A stretch of 64,000 bases of DNA from Paraphoma chrysanthemicola (lineage: Eukaryota > Ascomycota > Dothideomycetes > Pleosporales > Phaeosphaeriaceae). The stretch's first letter is position 1; each line of letters begins with the position of its first letter. Below are positions 1-10,370 of this stretch, piece after piece. The translations under genes were made by a program, and so were the position numbers. The stretch is from assembly GCA_020744225.1 (NCBI GenBank), contig JAGMWG010000004.1, positions 1,550,001 to 1,614,000 on the forward strand, given 5' to 3'. Below the pieces are notes generated by a model. That model made no database searches and had not been told where the DNA came from. It saw only the letters and a program-made list of their open reading frames with translations.

Positions 1-1
1 A

Positions 2-901
2 TTCCTCAACGAGTCCTACCCGCCAGAGATTCTCGTCGTTAAAGCCTCAGAGCTTCGTCGGCGAACCAAGAACTGGGGGATCCATGCCAAGCAAGAAGAA
101 ATCGAAGTCGACTTTCGCGAACTACTCGAGAAGAATTTCAGCAGACCTATCAGGATGCTTGTCACGGAGCGCATCGTGCTGCTACTGAGCGTCTACATGG
201 CGTTCATCTACGGCCTCTTGTACCTCTTCCTGACTGCATACCCACTCGTTTTCCAAGGCGTCCACGGCATGAATCTAGGTGTTGGCGGTTTGCCTTTCTT
301 TGGCATGATTACAGGCCAAATTCTCGCTGGTGGACTCATCTTCCTTCGCCAACCGGGCTACCAAAAGAAACTTGCCGCGAACAACAACATACCCCTTCCC
401 GAATGGCGACTTCCCGAAGTCATTCTGGGTGGTGTGTGCTTCAGTATCGGCATTTTCTGGTTCGGCTGGACGGGTTATAAAGAGTCGATCCATTGGATAG
501 TACCCACGCTTTCCGGTATCCTGATTGGATTCGGACTCCTCAGCATCTTTTTGCAAGCACTCAACTACCTCGTCGACGCATATCTCATGGTAATTTTCAC
601 CTCTTCTCACACATTCTTGGTACTCGACTGACTTAACAAATAGTTCGCCGCCTCCGCCATCGCAGCAAACACCTTCCTCCGCTCCCTCTGCGGCGCCGCA
701 TTTCCCCTCTTCGCACGCCAAATGTTTGAGGGCATGGGCATCGAGTGGGCATCTACACTCCTTGGTATCATCGCCGCACTGCTCGTTCCAGTGCCAATCT
801 GGTTTTATCTTAAGGGAGCGAAGATTAGGGAGAAGAGTGCGTATGCGCCAACGGCGCCGAAACCTGCGCAGCAGGCTGCGGAGGAGAGTGATGGGAATTA
901 G
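2..901 (+). CDS. DHA1-type MFS drug/polyamine transporter, 3' part
   Basis: The gene runs in from the left edge, so the N-terminal half is missing. Two exons are visible, 2-589 and 644-901, joined in phase 0 across a 54 bp intron (GTAATT...AATAG). The fragment begins in the central cytoplasmic loop (Arg/Lys/Glu-rich up to about residue 45) and continues into the second six-helix half. The stretch LLLSVYMAFIYGLLYLF followed by TAYP and the loop FFGMITGQ is typical of the DHA1 (FLU1/TPO-like) drug:proton antiporters of fungi, which export drugs or polyamines across the plasma membrane. The acidic C-tail ends EESDGN. Family assignment is firm; substrate cannot be told from sequence. Confidence 0.88.
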
Positions 902-1934
902 AGTATGAAAAGAGAAGAGTTCACATGACTTTCTAGTGCTCAACTTTGTTCAGCGTAGCGTACAGCAGTCGAGCGGTTTTAGGCCAGTTGATAGTTCATG
1001 AAATGATACCCAGTTTTTTACCCTTAGTTCACAGAAGGCTGTATATCCTCACAGCACTTTCACATGCTTGTTCATGCTAGTCAACCCTGCTGAATACATC
1101 TTAGTCTTGCAGACCAATCAAAACGAGGACACGCATCCTCGCAGGCCCCGGTACTCCCCCTCACAAATCCGTACTTCTGACGCACAAGTTGAACAAAAAC
1201 TTACCCAAATAGGCAAAACATACCCCAGAGTGTGGATTGCAGTGAGTAGATTGCGTGCTCAGGAACCCGAGTCAAAAACTCTCCGAAAACGTTGGGATTG
1301 GAGAGTCTTCTTGGCAATATGGTTCTGGAACGGGGGCTAATGCATGTGGCGAGGTTGTCGGTACAAAAGACCGAGATTGGAAGGATGGTGGACGACGGCG
1401 GGGAATGGCGTTATTGTTGTGGCTAGAGCATGCGGCATGGACTAGGGGTGTGAGGTAATGGAGTGCTGGATGAGTGTTTCTCGTAATGGGTCTCTGGGAG
1501 CTTGAGAGGTTAGGAAGGAAGGTATTGGTTGTGAGTGGGTTAAAAGTCACAACACAACAAATGTCGCTGATTTGAATTTCGGATATAATAAGAGCTAGCT
1601 GTCTCTACTACAGTGAAAAGCTTATGCTAGATTCTTAAGCTTTGCGTGAGTGCTGTGTTGCTGATCTTGCAAACTATACTGCGTTCGGCGTTCGGCTTTG
1701 CAAGCTCCGCAAGAGCACGGTGTATTTGCGCGTCGAATATACATGTATGTACAGTATGCAAGCTTCGTATGAGTGCTGGTAAGCTTCTTCATGGACGAAA
1801 TGTGCATGTTCGCGTCGCCCTATTGAGAGTGGGTAGTCAATCGAGCATCCCGTATCGTACATCCTCTTTCCCGAACCCGTCTCAATCACAACACCGTATC
1901 CACTTATCACTACACTCGATCACATTCGCCACAT
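902..1934. other. Intergenic, convergent 3' ends
   Basis: About 1 kb between the stop of the MFS transporter and the stop of the mitochondrial protein gene on the opposite strand. Open frames here are short, overlap each other on both strands and resemble nothing known. I see no RNA gene or repeat. Confidence 0.6.
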
Positions 1935-2728
1935 TTACTCCCAAATTCCAAACCACCTCTTCACTCTCCTTCTCCTGACACCATCCTCCCCAACATAATA
2001 CCTCGGATCCTCGACATACTCCTCACCGCGCTCCTCAGCCTCCCTCTGCCGCTCTAGCCTGTATTGTTTCCTCTTCTCAATATCCTCTGCCTTCTTCAAA
2101 CGCTGCTGCGTATACTGCTGCGACGTTTGTTCCATGTGCATTTTGTACACCTCGATGAAGCGCCGCGTGGACTCGTACGGGTGGTGCAAGAAGTCTTTCC
2201 GGGTGGGGAGAAGATCCGTGTAGATGGTGCGCGAGAGGAAGTCCATGTACCATGCTGCAATCGCAAGGGAAACGAGGATACCCTGTGGTCGTGTTAACGG
2301 GTTATTGTGCGGAACAGCGAGAACGGACGTACCATTGTGATCCAGAGATGAATGACGCGATTATTGAGAAACCAATGCGAGAATGTCCCTTCCGGGCTCA
2401 TCATGTTCGGGTACTTTTTGGTCGCCATGCGCTTCTTGTCTTCTTCTGATATTGGCGGGCCATAGATTTTGTTCTCGAGATTGCGATTCGGCTTCCGCGC
2501 GCTGTGCGAGGGCGGTCGATATTTATCTGGCTGTGGTATTACGGGTGTCGTCTTTGGTAGCTGTGCTGCTCTCCGCCGTACCAGATCGGCTGAGCCTTTG
2601 GAGGGTATTGAGGCATGACGGATGCTTGTGTGCTGTGGCAGTAGAGAGCGTGTTTGCGATCGCAGGAGGATTGGTCCGCGGGGAAGAAGAAAGCGCGGTA
2701 TCGATTGGAGCGAATGCAGGGACGACAT
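1935..2728 (-). CDS. Predicted mitochondrial inner-membrane protein, fungal, function unknown
   Basis: Two exons, 2728-2333 and 2282-1935, phase 0, with a 50 bp intron (GTACGT...CACAG); 247 aa. The first in-frame ATG (2728) gives an Arg/Ser-rich, acid-free N-terminus (MSSLHSLQSIPRFLLPRG...) typical of a mitochondrial presequence. Around residues 100-125 there is a conserved-looking block (ATKKYPNMMSPEGTFSHW), then one hydrophobic segment (IHLWITMGILVSLAIAAW) coded across the splice junction. The C-terminal 100 residues are charged and probably helical (QQRLKKAEDIEKRKQY). Homologous proteins of this layout are common in ascomycetes without an assigned role, in my recollection. A mitochondrial single-span membrane protein is the inference; no enzyme motif is visible. 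Confidence 0.75.
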
Positions 2729-2802
2729 TGTCGTGATATTCGACGCTGCTGGTGCGGCGGCGATGCGGGAGTCCGATGGTTGGAGAAAACGAAGAAGTTC
2801 AA

Positions 2803-2823
2803 GTCGGAGAAAGATCGGGCCGG
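2803..2823. repeat. 21-bp exact repeat, copy 1 (promoter-proximal)
   Basis: A 21-base string beginning GTCGGAGAAAG lies 75-95 bp upstream of the start codon of the minus-strand mitochondrial protein gene and recurs exactly at 4169-4189. The following bases (CACGTGGGG here, GGCGTGTGT there) are also related. It may be a shared promoter element. Confidence 0.6.
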
Positions 2824-2971
2824 CACGTGGGGTGGCTGCGTTCACCACCCTTCCAAGGTTCAGGCATCACCCGTGCCGCAATCCATCCATTCGTGTTTTC
2901 AGCTGCTCGTGCCAACTCTACCAGAATAATGTTCCATCATCACATCACTCCCAACCTCTTTGCTTCGCATC

Positions 2972-3951
2972 ATGACGCAACATGACTACGTATGGCTGCA
3001 CGACGGCAGGGACTACCACAGGTTAGCCCAAGCTGTTGCTGCCAAAGAGCAGCCACGCAATGCTTTGAATGAACAGGACCGCCGCAAATTGCCCCACGCT
3101 AATCCATTGCGACAGCAACAATGCCTGTTGCTCCAAATGCTGTCCCTGGACTGTCGACTCCTCATCTGGGAATACATCCTCCAAACGCCACAGACAAGAA
3201 TCGAGCGCTGGCGGCCCACTGACAGGGCGCCATTCGTGATGTTGGAAGATTGCGACGCCGATTGCTTTCCATTCCGATTGAGGACAGGCGGGTGGGAGAA
3301 AACAGAAAAGCCCTTGAACTTGCTCCTCTGCTGTCGTCAATTGTATGTACATCCTGAAGCCCCAGCCGCACTTCTCAGAATCTGAAACTAATTAATGCTC
3401 GGCTCAGATATCTTGAGGGACTTTCAGTGCTCTACACCACCAGATTTGTGTTTGAGAAGCCCCTCGAGCTCTATGCTTTTCAAAAGTTTATTTGTCCAGA
3501 GGGCGTTTCGAACGTAAGGCGCATAGTGATCGCATTCGGGAATATCGGCAACCCCTTTGATAGTCCGTTGTTTTCCGATTCGGAAAGGCACGTCTATGGT
3601 TCGCTAGAGGAGTGGGAGAACGCCATCCGTGGTCTGAAGAACATGATTCGTTTACAAGAGCTACAAGTATGGCTCGGACATGGGCATGTTCAAATGCCGC
3701 ACTTGGAGCGACGTCCATGGAAGGATGCACGCGGAGATGATTCGATTGAGAAGAGACACCAGAAGCTCTTTGATCTGTTCGGTACTGTGGATGTGCCTCG
3801 GTTTACCCTCCACCTAACGTGGAGACCTGAAGACGTTTTTGCTCAGCGACAATGGCCCTTCGAGGTTGAATTGCATACGAGAGACGAAATGTTCCATATA
3901 CTAAACCATGACTTACTAGAGATGACAGAATCGGACATATATGTATGGTAA
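2972..3951 (+). CDS. DUF7730/2EXR-like hypothetical protein
   Basis: Two exons, 2972-3342 and 3408-3951, 65 bp intron (GTATGT...GGCTCAG) splitting a Leu codon; 304 aa. The start is the first ATG (2972); the few codons upstream begin only with TTG. The N-terminal third has the pattern LLQMLSLDCRLLIWEYIL, and the splice junction restores LLLCCRQLYLEGLSVLYTTRFVF. This is the arrangement of the fungal DUF7730/2EXR group, F-box-like proteins expanded in Dothideomycetes and Sordariomycetes: short helical motif, then 'R/K-L-Y-x-E-x-x-x-x-L-Y-x-x-x-x-F'. No catalytic residues are recognisable. Family assignment is by pattern only and the molecular role is unknown. Confidence 0.72.
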
Positions 3952-4335
3952 AGTACCCTTGACAGCTAGGAATTGTAGTGTTCGTCTGAAGACATATTGG
4001 TATCATTTACATGCAGTGAACGTGCCGTGCTTGTCCAATGAGGTTTTCTATTTTTCTCATAGACCTAACCGTAAGTCAATACATATCGTCCAGCAGCTTG
4101 ATATTATTAATGTCTATACTTTACAGGAGCTACAATTCCCCTCTACGAAATGTTTAGCCAGAAAGTGGGTCGGAGAAAGATCGGGCCGGGGCGTGTGTTG
4201 ACGGCTCCACCTGTGAACCCTCAACATCCTTCACGCTCTACACACAACCCTCGCTCTTACGGTAGTGCTTTGCAAATTAGACATCTGATTTGCACGCAAA
4301 TATAAAATAACAAAATACTGCAGTGGTAGTGAGGG
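3952..4335. other. Intergenic with promoter of the methyltransferase gene
   Basis: 384 bp between two plus-strand genes. It contains the second copy of a 21-bp exact repeat at 4169-4189, about 150 bp before the next start codon. Nothing else is recognisable. Confidence 0.5.
4169..4189. repeat. 21-bp exact repeat, copy 2
   Basis: Identical over 21 bases to 2803-2823. Relative to the gene each copy precedes, the two copies are in opposite orientation, which is compatible with an orientation-independent regulatory element or with a chance fragment of an old duplication. Confidence 0.6.
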
Positions 4336-5232
4336 ATGACAACCGCTAATGACGATAGTAGCTCTGACTCTGGATCGCAGGACGACATGCCTCCATCGTA
4401 CGGAAGCCAAGAATACTGGAACCAGCGCTTCAAAACCGAATCAGAACCATTTGAATGGCTAGAAGCGCCAGAAACCCTCGATCCGTTCCTAGTCGAGGCT
4501 CTAGACAAGTTCGGCGAGACTCGCCCCCGGCTTCTACACATTGGATGCGGGACGTCCATGCTTTCATACCATCTCCGGACAACAGTTCCCGACCCCGGTC
4601 AAATACACAACCTTGACTATTCCGAAGTCGCAATCGACCTTGGAAGAGAGCGTGAGAAGCGCGTGTGCAACATCCAGGATCAGGAGGAGGATGGTAGCAC
4701 AGCCGTGAAATACATGCAATGGGACGCAGTTGACCTTCTCGATCACTCCTCGCTTCTTAGCGCGTGTAAACCTGGCGAGTATTCCGTCGTCGTCGATAAA
4801 TCTACATCAGACTGCATTGCATGCATAGACGATGTCAAAATCTCCCTTCCGTACCCAATCAACGTGCCCTCAGATGACTACATCGACTTAGACCTCAAGC
4901 AATCCCCGGACCCAATGTACACTCTGCACATCCTCGCTGTACATCTCGCACTCGTCACCAAACCTGGAGCACGTTGGATCTCACTTTCATATTCCGAAGA
5001 TCGTTTCCCATTCGTGGACGGATTATACTCTTCGCGACCGCATATTCCTGGATTCCCGGATACTGGTACACTGTGGAAACTCCTGGACAAGCGCGCTGTA
5101 GAGAGTAAGAACGAAAAGGTACCAAATAGTACCTCTGGCAAGATGATTACTCACACACCCAAGGTTTTTCACTGGGTGTATGTGTTGGAACGCACTAATG
5201 TCCCGCTTGTTGTGCGAGGAGCGCACATCTAG
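4336..5232 (+). CDS. Class I SAM-dependent methyltransferase, EEF1AKMT4/METTL-like
   Basis: Single exon, 298 aa. After an acidic Ser-rich leader (residues 1-20) comes YGSQEYWNQRF, the hallmark entry into the METTL12/EEF1AKMT4/METTL13-type methyltransferase fold, then FEWL. Motif I is LLHIGCGTSMLS (residues 67-78), and the acidic residue closing beta-2 lies in NLDYSEVAI. A motif IV-like segment, VVVDKSTSDCI, matches the family's 'DKGTLD' block. The C-terminal part carries the usual beta-strands of the Rossmann-like methyltransferase. Relatives methylate lysines of elongation factor eEF1A or other proteins; a protein lysine methyltransferase role is therefore inferred. The substrate is not visible in the sequence. 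Confidence 0.85.
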   Translation: MTTANDDSSSDSGSQDDMPPSYGSQEYWNQRFKTESEPFEWLEAPETLDPFLVEALDKFGETRPRLLHIGCGTSMLSYHLRTTVPDPGQIHNLDYSEVAIDLGREREKRVCNIQDQEEDGSTAVKYMQWDAVDLLDHSSLLSACKPGEYSVVVDKSTSDCIACIDDVKISLPYPINVPSDDYIDLDLKQSPDPMYTLHILAVHLALVTKPGARWISLSYSEDRFPFVDGLYSSRPHIPGFPDTGTLWKLLDKRAVESKNEKVPNSTSGKMITHTPKVFHWVYVLERTNVPLVVRGAHI

Positions 5233-5580
5233 GTGCTGAGTTTGTGGGATAAAGTAGCTTAGTATCTCTTGTAATTAGATTCGATATAATTGTAGCATAA
5301 TACACTGTCTCACATGTCAATAATTTTCCCAAATTCCCGGCTTGGTGCATTTCTGGACATGTTCAGAATGTGATGCAGCTTCATTGCGTTCTTCGCGCCA
5401 CTGACTACACTGACTGACACATTGAAGTGTACAAAAAGGACGATACTAAAGCATGTGCTTGTAACTAGTAGGGTAATGCAGGAGATCATACAACGTATAC
5501 TTTCAGACAACGCCGCGCTAACATAGGTATATCCGAATCACACATAACGACAAGAAAAGAAAGCAAAAGGTATATCCATC
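5233..5580. other. Intergenic, convergent 3' ends
   Basis: 348 bp between the methyltransferase stop and the stop of the opposing membrane-protein gene. It is AT-richer than the flanks, as expected for paired 3' untranslated regions. No gene seen. Confidence 0.5.
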
Positions 5581-7611
5581 TCACGAATAACTGCCCGCCG
5601 CCCAACTCTTTCTGCCCTCCTTCTTATCCTTGCCCTCGAAGAAGATATCCACTTGGTTCGGCTCGCCATTCTTGCCCTCGCGATAATCATACCGAATCTT
5701 CTTCCACTTGAGCTTCGGATGGTTTTTGATGTCGTCGCCACTCAAATTCATTCCCGAGCGACCAATACGTGCAACGACAGGACTGAGTAGCATAGCCATG
5801 CTGAAGAAGCTCTCGTCGCGCACAATTGTGCGATTCGCGAAAATGATGAGCAGGATGAGCGCGACGAGCTGGATGCCGCAGATACCGCAGAGAATGCAGA
5901 GAATGTACGGCCAGTCAACGTCGAGTTGTTGACCTTGAGTCGGGCAAGTGCGCTGACTGGAGATGTTGTAGCGAATGCCGTGGTCGTCGAAGGCTGCGAC
6001 TGTGCCGATGGTAAAGCGCATAAGCAGGTTTTCGACGTCTTCCGTTGTCACGACTTTGGCGGGCGACCATTTCGAGCCTGGTGAGTAGGTACGTGTTTGA
6101 CGATCAGTCCAGTTGTTCCATGCGATTCCTGTCCAGCCAATTGCGCCGGCAGCGATGCGGGCAAAGTCGTCATTGCCGTAGACGGCGTTCTCATCCTCTT
6201 CAGTTGCTGTGACAATGTCGTCCTTGCCTTTCGCTTTGGAAATATCTGACAATGTGCTATTGCAGAGGAAGAGACCAGGGGTTTTGACAGTATGGTTGTC
6301 ACTGTCCTGTAGCACAGTAAAATTCGTGCAACGCGAGCCACAATGTGCCTCTGTTGCCGCGATCCAGGTGACGGAGCCCGAGGCCTGCTCGGGGATTTTG
6401 TATTTTATCCAATGCTTGCCAGGTGCCTTGCCCTCAATGTACATGCTTCCAAATTCCTCAATTTCTTCGTCGGTAGAAGCAACTTCTCCGCGCACTTCGA
6501 GCTGCTCACAGATCGTGGTTGCTTGCACTTTGCGCTCGCTAAGCACGTAATTAGTATACTGATGGGCCGGATCTCGATTAAAAAAGCGATATTCCCAGGA
6601 TGTGTCGCCCTTGTAGACGGGAGTTCCAGGCAGTGTCGATAGATCCTTCCGAGTCTCGTTCATTAGGAATTCAGGGTAGACCATTGCCTCCATGCCGAAC
6701 ATCCATGCGGTTTCTAATGAGGTAGCATTCTCGTCCGGCTCCTTCTCCACAAACCAGGTGTTCAGATTAGCCACGCTCACAGGGCCGTGGGTCATGAGCG
6801 GGATCAAGGAATTCTCGACTGGGAAGAATAAACTTAGCAAGGCGACCAAGATTTGCGATCCAATGTTGATGGAGAGCCACATGAGGCAGACGAGCCACAT
6901 CCACTTGGTACCATCGTCCCGAGTTTCACGGCCCCATTTGAACCTCCTTGCCCATGATCGTCCTCGTATGCCGGGCATTGAGAGAAACATGAGCTTGGTG
7001 ACCTTGATAAGCGAGCTTGCATGCAGTATCAGATCAAACGTCTCGAGGTTTACATATCGCCGGCCAAGGAATGACCAACGGAACGTACTCGCGTAGTGCT
7101 TGAGGGACGACAGCAGATTCAGACCGAGACACAGCGATAGACCAATCATGAGAGAGTTGAAAACTCTGACATCGATTTTCGAGAGGACGATTGGGGATCC
7201 AAAACCTTCCCACGCTTTGAGACAGACGCAGATTAAGGCGCTGAAGATTAGCGTTACAAGAAGTTTGGAGGATCCCTGCTTGAAGAGCCTTTTCCGCGCT
7301 TCGTTGTGGTCGAAGCGCTTGACATGGTGGTGGCCAAGATGATGGTGGTGGTCGCCAATTAAAGACTCTTTGTCTGAGTTTGGGTCCATGTCAAAAGTTG
7401 ACGTCGGTGTGTTGAGGTAGACATAACTCCCGCCCTTGGCCCCACTGATCGAATCAGGAGTCGCGAGAGGAGGAGAGTAGGGCGATGCATCACTGTGCTG
7501 CATGCCAAGATCTCCGCTACTGTAAGTCGTGTCGACATGCTCGAAGGGCGAGGTGGGCGAGTTTAGTGGCTGGGTATCGGACCTGCCACTACTCCTCCGG
7601 TCGTAATTCAT
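5581..7611 (-). CDS. Large fungal multi-pass membrane protein, function unknown
   Basis: Uninterrupted 676-codon frame from the ATG at 7611. The frame stays open upstream to 7803, but that extension is Arg/Ser-rich and looks like leader sequence, so the downstream start is preferred. Residues 1-110 are low-complexity, Ser/Pro-rich, with a His cluster (HHHHLGHHH, about 88-96). Hydrophobic segments follow at about 117-133 (LLVTLIFSALICVCL), in VRVFNSLMIGLSLCLGLNLL and in WLVCLMWLSINIGSQILVALLSLFF. A long extracytoplasmic region of about 300 residues contains several N-x-S/T sites and paired cysteines. The last span (ILCILCGICGIQLVALILLIIF) precedes a charged tail. This suggests a plasma-membrane protein with a glycosylated ectodomain. 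No transporter or receptor family is recognised. Confidence 0.8.
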   Translation of the reverse strand: MNYDRRSSGRSDTQPLNSPTSPFEHVDTTYSSGDLGMQHSDASPYSPPLATPDSISGAKGGSYVYLNTPTSTFDMDPNSDKESLIGDHHHHLGHHHVKRFDHNEARKRLFKQGSSKLLVTLIFSALICVCLKAWEGFGSPIVLSKIDVRVFNSLMIGLSLCLGLNLLSSLKHYASTFRWSFLGRRYVNLETFDLILHASSLIKVTKLMFLSMPGIRGRSWARRFKWGRETRDDGTKWMWLVCLMWLSINIGSQILVALLSLFFPVENSLIPLMTHGPVSVANLNTWFVEKEPDENATSLETAWMFGMEAMVYPEFLMNETRKDLSTLPGTPVYKGDTSWEYRFFNRDPAHQYTNYVLSERKVQATTICEQLEVRGEVASTDEEIEEFGSMYIEGKAPGKHWIKYKIPEQASGSVTWIAATEAHCGSRCTNFTVLQDSDNHTVKTPGLFLCNSTLSDISKAKGKDDIVTATEEDENAVYGNDDFARIAAGAIGWTGIAWNNWTDRQTRTYSPGSKWSPAKVVTTEDVENLLMRFTIGTVAAFDDHGIRYNISSQRTCPTQGQQLDVDWPYILCILCGICGIQLVALILLIIFANRTIVRDESFFSMAMLLSPVVARIGRSGMNLSGDDIKNHPKLKWKKIRYDYREGKNGEPNQVDIFFEGKDKKEGRKSWAAGSYS

Positions 7612-9033
7612 CGTGGTGAATCGTCTTTCTGAGCACAATCCACAAGAAAGCTCAATTCTGCGTCGCGCAGATCCAAGTCGAGAAGCTCCACCACTGGTTC
7701 GTGATTCTGCCGCGGAAACTTTGTTGTTCAGCCCTACACGTGAGGGATTCGTCGATCTGCCGTTCGTGCTCAAGACATCCCAAAGATGTCGCCAAGTCTC
7801 CAATGTTTAAGAACGGGGAAAGGCGCAGGTCAAGAGTCGAAATGAATGCGTCGGAATGCGCAAATGATCCAGGAAGCGTACTGTTGCGACGAGAGCTGTC
7901 GTGGTCCAGGAGGATCTGGTGCAATAGAGCGGAGCGAGCGTGAAGTCTTGTTAAGATTCTCCTGGTTCGACGTGGGTCCCGTGGCGGCGGGCTTGGGGGC
8001 TGAACTATGGGGTCCGGAAGCGAGAGGTGGAAGTGTCTAGCCCTGACCTGAAAGCCCACGCAGGAGCGGAAAGGTGCTGAAGGGACAACGCAGAGACAGC
8101 TGGAACCGGGTTTAGAGACTTCGGAGAATTTCAATACTCTTGGAGTGAGCGGAACAGTCTTGAGTATGTGCGATCTTTATCGCAAGTCTTAATCTCGCCA
8201 TAGTGGGGATACTGATCCTGCCACCCTTCAGCGTGAGGCTGATTCCTGCCAAAGGCTGACTCTACAACCAATCGATCTCCGAGGCTATTTCAGGTGCTGT
8301 CAGTTGTTGAGCGACTGCTGATTCGCTAGGAGAAGCTAGTTTCGCAGCAGCTGGCATGTGTGCGCGATGTCTAGACCCAGCTGAGGTTAGAACTAAGAAG
8401 CAATTTGGGGGCTGAAAGCCGAATCTTGTTTGCGCGCGCAGCACACACCCAAAGTAGCACGTCACGAACATATCGATCCTTGGACGAAGGGGCAGTGCTG
8501 ATGATAAGAGTCTGTGGACAGTCGCGCGGCGCAGATGTTCAGTTGCTGGTGTCGTGAAGGTGCGCCCGGAGGTTTGGACATGGTGGGGAAGGGGCAAAGC
8601 GGGATCGGGTCGCTTCCAAAGGCGCTGCTCCGCCAGCTGAGAACCATCACAACACCTACTTGCGACTTCGCACAAGACTATCTGTTGCGTGACCCATGTC
8701 AATAGTAGGATATGGGAATACTTCACTGTTCCATCGAAGTAGAGTGTGATGCTACCAGTAGCCACTAACTGTGCGACTCCATAGTTTCGGTTGGCCCGAC
8801 GATTGATCCCCGCACCACGAATGGATGACAAATGCTCGACAATGATGCAGAAACACATCGTTTCTTGATGCAGTACACAGTACTTCGTACATTGTCGTAA
8901 AGTGCGCGGCCGGTCAATCGAGGTGCGCGGCCGAGTCAGCCTCGATACCACAAAGGGCGTGAGATTGACACCTTCCAGAAAGATAAAGAGACAGCATCAG
9001 ACATCACGGCTCCGTCATACACGCGCCTTCACA
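7612..9033. other. Divergent promoter region, large membrane protein / GST
   Basis: 1.4 kb between two divergently transcribed genes. A 229-codon open frame at 8262-8951 (minus) has no ATG-led domain structure or similarity that I can see, and is treated as noise. A tight GC-rich direct repeat lies at 8902-8933, upstream of the glutathione transferase. Confidence 0.5.
8902..8933. promoter_or_regulatory. Direct repeat GTGCGCGGCCG in GST promoter
   Basis: The 11-mer GTGCGCGGCCG occurs at 8902 and again at 8923, 21 bp (two helical turns) apart, each followed by a related GTCAnnCGA-like tail. The pair ends about 100 bp before the GST start codon. The spacing suggests a pair of transcription-factor sites, but no specific factor can be named. 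Confidence 0.45.
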
Positions 9034-9914
9034 ATGTCAGAACAAGTCATCTTTTACGACCTAGCCAATCGCCAAGGCAAAGCATGGTCACTCAACCCAT
9101 GGAAGAGTACAAATATTTCTGGCAAATTTCAAGCGAATGCTAATCATAGTAGCTCGCCTGGTCTTGAACTACAAGAACATCGATTACAAGACTGAATGGG
9201 TAGAGTATCCGGATCTTGCGCCATACTTCAAATCGCTGTAATGCGCTCAGCCATGTACAATATGGGTGTTTGCTGATTGAAGGACAGCGGCATTCCTGCA
9301 AACGACCCAGAAGCCCCGGGAGTCACCGCGGCATATAGCTCCCCAGCTATCAAGTACGCCGATGGAACCTTTGGCATGGACTCGTGGCCCATCGCACACG
9401 AGCTCGAGAGACGTTACCCAAGCCCGTCACTGCATCTTGATGATTCAATCGTCGTGCGCGTTCGCGATCACATTGGCAATCTCATGAAGCCGATTATCGC
9501 ACATCTTATCCCCAGGGTGCCAATTGAGTTCCTGAATCCAATCTCGGCGGAGTACTTCAACAGGACCCGCGCGGAGAGGTTTGGTATGACACTACCAGAG
9601 TTGGAGCGCACGAAGGCCACCGAGGAAGGCTGGGAAGAGGCAAAGGCACCTGCGAAGGAGATTGGAGATTGGTTGAGGGAGCACGAAGGGCCGTTCTTCT
9701 TGGGCAAGACGGGTAAGTGACTATTTATGGCCTGATCTCTAGAGTCGTGTTACTGACTTTTGCACCAGTGTCATACGCAGACTTCATCTTTCTTGGTTTC
9801 CTGGCGATGGTCAAGCGCATTGACGAGAAGAAGTTTAAGCGCTACCTTGAGCTTGATGAGGCGTTCCCGAAGCTGTACGAGGCCTCTAAGCAGTGGCTAG
9901 AGAAGGATGACTAG
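9034..9914 (+). CDS. Glutathione S-transferase-like protein (UstS-like)
   Basis: Four exons: 9034-9106, 9150-9237, 9288-9712, 9769-9914 (introns of 43, 50 and 56 bp); 243 aa. Splicing is fixed by phase and by the continuous N-terminal fold: MSEQVIFYDLANRQGKAWSL, then KIARLVLNYKNIDYKTEWVEYPDL, then GIPA. This is the thioredoxin-like GST_N domain of the fungal UstS/gstA-like group (F/YDL...W.PN.WK.R..LNYK...Y.T.WVEYPD). The second half is helical, with FFLGKTVSYADFIFLGFLAM as the conserved C-domain core. Predicted role: conjugation of glutathione to electrophiles, or a GST-like step in secondary metabolism. The cofactor-activating Ser/Cys cannot be pinpointed. Confidence 0.86.
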
Positions 9915-10276
9915 GTGTGTGCCGGGTCATTGCTGCCGCCTAGGAATGTAGCCTACAAGCTGAGTATTTCAATGAATCGATGTCATACGCACGCATCATT
10001 ACGGGTTCGCCGAAGCAACAGTTACATAACAAATGTGTAGCTCGCTCTGGCTTCGACCATGGTGCAATAGATGCCCCAAATAGTCTTTTCCTCCTTCCAC
10101 AGCTACCACCCACCGCTCTTTCCTCTCTCCAATTATCCATATGCCCCTCCTTCCACGCACTCACCACTACTGCCTTCTCCATTACCCTCACAAGCCAGAC
10201 CTTTCTTTCCTCCGACATGCCGCGAAGCTCTAGGTATACTAGATAACACTTCGATCTTTCATGAAGCAAGACCACG
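9915..10276. other. Intergenic before tRNA
   Basis: 362 bp between the GST stop and the tRNA. It holds a pyrimidine-rich stretch (10095-10200) that keeps frames open on both strands without protein-like sequence. No gene seen. Confidence 0.5.
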
Positions 10277-10366
10277 TCCGATATAGTACAGTGGCCAGTA
10301 TATCCCGCTCTCAAGCACTCGTTGCAGGGCACCGGGAAGACCAGGGTTCAATTCCCTGTATCGGAG
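10277..10366 (+). tRNA. tRNA-Glu (anticodon CTC) with an 18-nt intron
   Basis: All arms can be folded by eye. The acceptor stem TCCGATA (10277-10283) pairs with TATCGGA (10359-10365), with discriminator G at 10366. The D stem is GTAC/GTAT, and the anticodon stem is TCCCG (10303-10307)/CGGGA (10333-10337). The T arm is CAGGG-TTCAATT-CCCTG. The anticodon CTC is at 10310-10312. The intron occupies 10314-10331, directly after position 37, the canonical nuclear tRNA intron site. The A-box region is divergent but the B box GGTTCAATTCC is intact. It is followed by T-runs that can stop RNA polymerase III. Confidence 0.93.
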
Positions 10367-10370
10367 ATAC

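Noticed and set aside
2960..2971. Longer N-terminus for the DUF7730-like protein
   Set aside because: The extension starts with TTG; the first ATG is at 2972.
8262..8951. 229-codon minus-strand open frame in the GST promoter region
   Set aside because: No ATG-led domain structure, composition unlike neighbouring proteins, and it occupies a divergent promoter.
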